Below the pieces are notes generated by a model. It saw nothing but the letters and a program-made list of their open reading frames with translations, had not been told where the DNA came from and searched no databases. Positions 61,857 through 64,000 of a stretch of DNA of 64,000 bases are shown here, in pieces (positions within the stretch are counted from its first letter, which is position 1; every line of letters starts with the position of its first letter). The DNA lies in the NCBI GenBank assembly GCA_017163975.1, contig JAFFSR010000237.1:3782001-3846000 (forward strand), in the 5' to 3' direction. The stretch comes from Anastatus disparis (lineage: Eukaryota > Arthropoda > Insecta > Hymenoptera > Eupelmidae). The position numbers were made by a program, and so were the translations under genes.

Positions 61857-64000
61857 GTATAGGGGTAGGTCCAATTTATAAGGGGATAGCTTGGCCAATG
61901 GGCTGGCTCGATTTTTTTTCTCATCAATACACACACCCGCGCGTTTCGAGCAAAAAAAAAAGCGAAGGGTCGTTTATATATTGGATGTAAGATTGGTGGG
62001 GGGTAAAAATAAAAAGTGCGCGTCTGTGCAAGTTTCGGCAAAATGGTGGATTTATGTATCGATGGTTATATATTTTATTTAATTGGATGATTTTTTTAAA
62101 AGTTTTCTAGGAATTCAATTATTTGTAGTTTTCTTTTTTTACTTTAAAATAAATGAATGGGATTAGGGTGGGACCTTTGAAGGGTGGACATTAGATTTAT
62201 AGTGAAAGTTTGCATGTGAGTTTTACGATGCATTAGATTGTAAACATTTTTATTTGGTAGTATATATTTTGTTTGAAAAAATTTGATAAATATTTTAATT
62301 CCAAAATTATTTTTTAATATTTAATATATAAATTGACCGTTAAATCCAAGTTGCATAAAAAATGTTTGACTTTTTTGGTATTTTTTTAGATTTTTAATGC
62401 AATAAAATTGTTGTCTTATTGATATATTGATTGTCCATTATACATATGATAGAAATTAAAATTATTTTTAACTTCATAAAATTAAAAAAAATTAAAAAAC
62501 AAAATATCATTTTTCCTATATATTACAAAACTGTTTTCAAGCCTTTAGTCTAAAAAATTATAATTACTTATTTTTTATTTTTTACCTAGATTATATTTTA
62601 TTAAATATAAATATAATTTAGCTTAGTAAAAGAACTTTATGATTTCAAGAAATCGTTTTATTTATATTGATTGTTTTATTGAACTAATGCTAATGATTTT
62701 TAATGAAATCTCATATTTTTTTAACACAATAAAATTATGCGGCTGAATTGAAATATAAATGTTTGTAAATTAATGAGTGATTTTTTCTAATTTTATTTTA
62801 AAATTTTGAAAAGAATAAACTGAATTTATTTTATTTCAAACATAATATTTACAGTATTTAATGTGTTTTATATTATTAATTGACTACTTCATAAATTAGT
62901 TTATTATATACACACATATAATTTAGCGTAAAGTGATATCAATCTTCCTGTATGACTAGTAAAATTATCATCATCTTCCACACCAATTTCAAAGGATTTT
63001 AAAAACTACTGAAAATACAATTAATCAAAAAAAGAAAAAAAAAAGAAAATCTATAAACTTTATTAAAAAGAAAGGAGTAGTCGAAAATAATCGATGCATC
63101 AAACGAAATTCATGTTTATCATCATCCAAAACGACATACGGTCTCCTTCAATATCTCTTAGCTGGTATGAATTCGAACGAAAACGATGAGTTATCTCTCA
63201 GGAAAAAAAGGGTTTCGTCATCCTAACCAGCCATAGTTGCATTCAATATTAAAGAAAAGCATAAAAAAAAGCAAAGCAAAAAAAAAAAGAAAATATGAAA
63301 CTTCACTGTAGCACGATGAGATAGCATTACGTACATCCCCTTTTATATGCACTGTAAGATATGAAGAAGCACGTACATACACAGAGATAGAGATGAACTG
63401 CAAATGGACTGTCTATAACCATTTATACAATCGAGGGCAGTTAAAGAATTGTTAGATTAAGTCTAAAGGTTGATGGTTTTGCCGAGCTTTGTGTATTAAA
63501 GGTTTATACATATACATATGTAAGATGTGTATAACGTTAAGGTGATTTGATTTTGGTTAAAGATAAGAGGTATATCTAGAAGAGAGAGAGAAACTATATT
63601 GGTATAAAGTTAGTAGTAGCTTCGAGCTTTATATGCTTTTGTTATCTAAGATCGTTATTTCCGGGGGAGGTCTTTTGACTTTCTATATGTGCTAGATGAT
63701 ATGAAAACTAGAATATGAGAGAGATAGAGATGGAGAGATTGAGTGTATAAACTAAGAAAAGGAGGTGAGAAATATTAGATTTAGGATGGAATGGATTGAA
63801 TTTAAGAATTGATGAATTTATTAATGAACTGATGATGATCGATTTAATTTAGTAAGGAGAGTGCATTGGATTTGGGTCGCGAATTTTTTTCTAGCGTTAG
63901 AATGTTTTTCTGGCATGAAATTCTGAAAAAAAGCCGTGTTCGTTCGGTCTAACGATCGATTTTTTCAAAACAATTTGTTATTTCACCTAAATCTTATAAT

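Larger units (their letters stand above)
60099..64000. other. Non-coding DNA with long (TA)n microsatellites
   Basis: No gene is supported up to the end of the window. Two long (TA)n runs lie at 61306-61377 and about 61783-61849, and (GA)n tracts near 63580-63600 and 63715-63740. Confidence 0.45.

Noticed and set aside
1..64000. CRISPR array, bacterial operons or prophage
   Set aside because: No spacer-repeat arrays and no dense bacterial-type coding; spliced genes and SINEs show animal nuclear DNA.

Overview
The window is eukaryotic nuclear DNA, very AT-rich, with spliced genes (GT-AG introns), TATA/initiator core promoters, a tRNA-derived SINE family and fold-back MITEs. A Giant-type bZIP factor and a ZNF511-type zinc-finger gene point to an insect. 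A hymenopteran (wasp, bee or sawfly) is my best guess from the feel of the Giant protein, but this is inference.

Layout. 1-9.1 kb: no genes; two TTAA-ended fold-back elements that share a terminal sequence, one SINE, and simple repeats. 9.1-11.2 kb: the gap gene giant (+), with a TATA/Inr promoter, a non-coding first exon carrying a 22-codon upstream ORF, one intron, and the whole 363-aa CDS in one exon. 11.4-12.4 kb: a three-exon ZNF511-like gene (-), convergent with giant; I rebuilt it exon by exon and the phases close exactly (260 aa). 15.0-18.5 kb: a two-exon gene (-) for a large, acidic, low-complexity, probably secreted protein (about 1,085 aa) with 14 five-residue RHGED-type repeats; I recognise no family. 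27.3-29.1 kb: a three-exon gene (+) for a 121-aa secreted preproprotein with a signal peptide, an acidic pro-segment, a KR cleavage site and a Gly/His/Trp-rich mature part. Its first exon contributes only four codons and the last exon is short, so ordinary ORF calling would miss both.

29.2-64 kb: about 35 kb with no gene I can support. It holds SINE copies, several fold-back elements (one composite at 54.75-55.32 kb), many (GA)n/(CT)n and (TA)n tracts and long polypurine/polypyrimidine runs. It could be intergenic DNA or the inside of a very long intron; sequence alone does not decide.

How the genes relate. Giant is an embryonic transcriptional repressor. ZNF511 is a conserved nuclear zinc-finger protein. 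The two secreted-protein genes are unrelated to them in sequence but both carry a dibasic/furin-type site downstream of the signal peptide and a His-rich repetitive segment. I see no operon-like or pathway clustering. The most novel-looking items are the Gly/His/Trp-rich preproprotein and the RHGED-repeat protein, followed by the fold-back element families.
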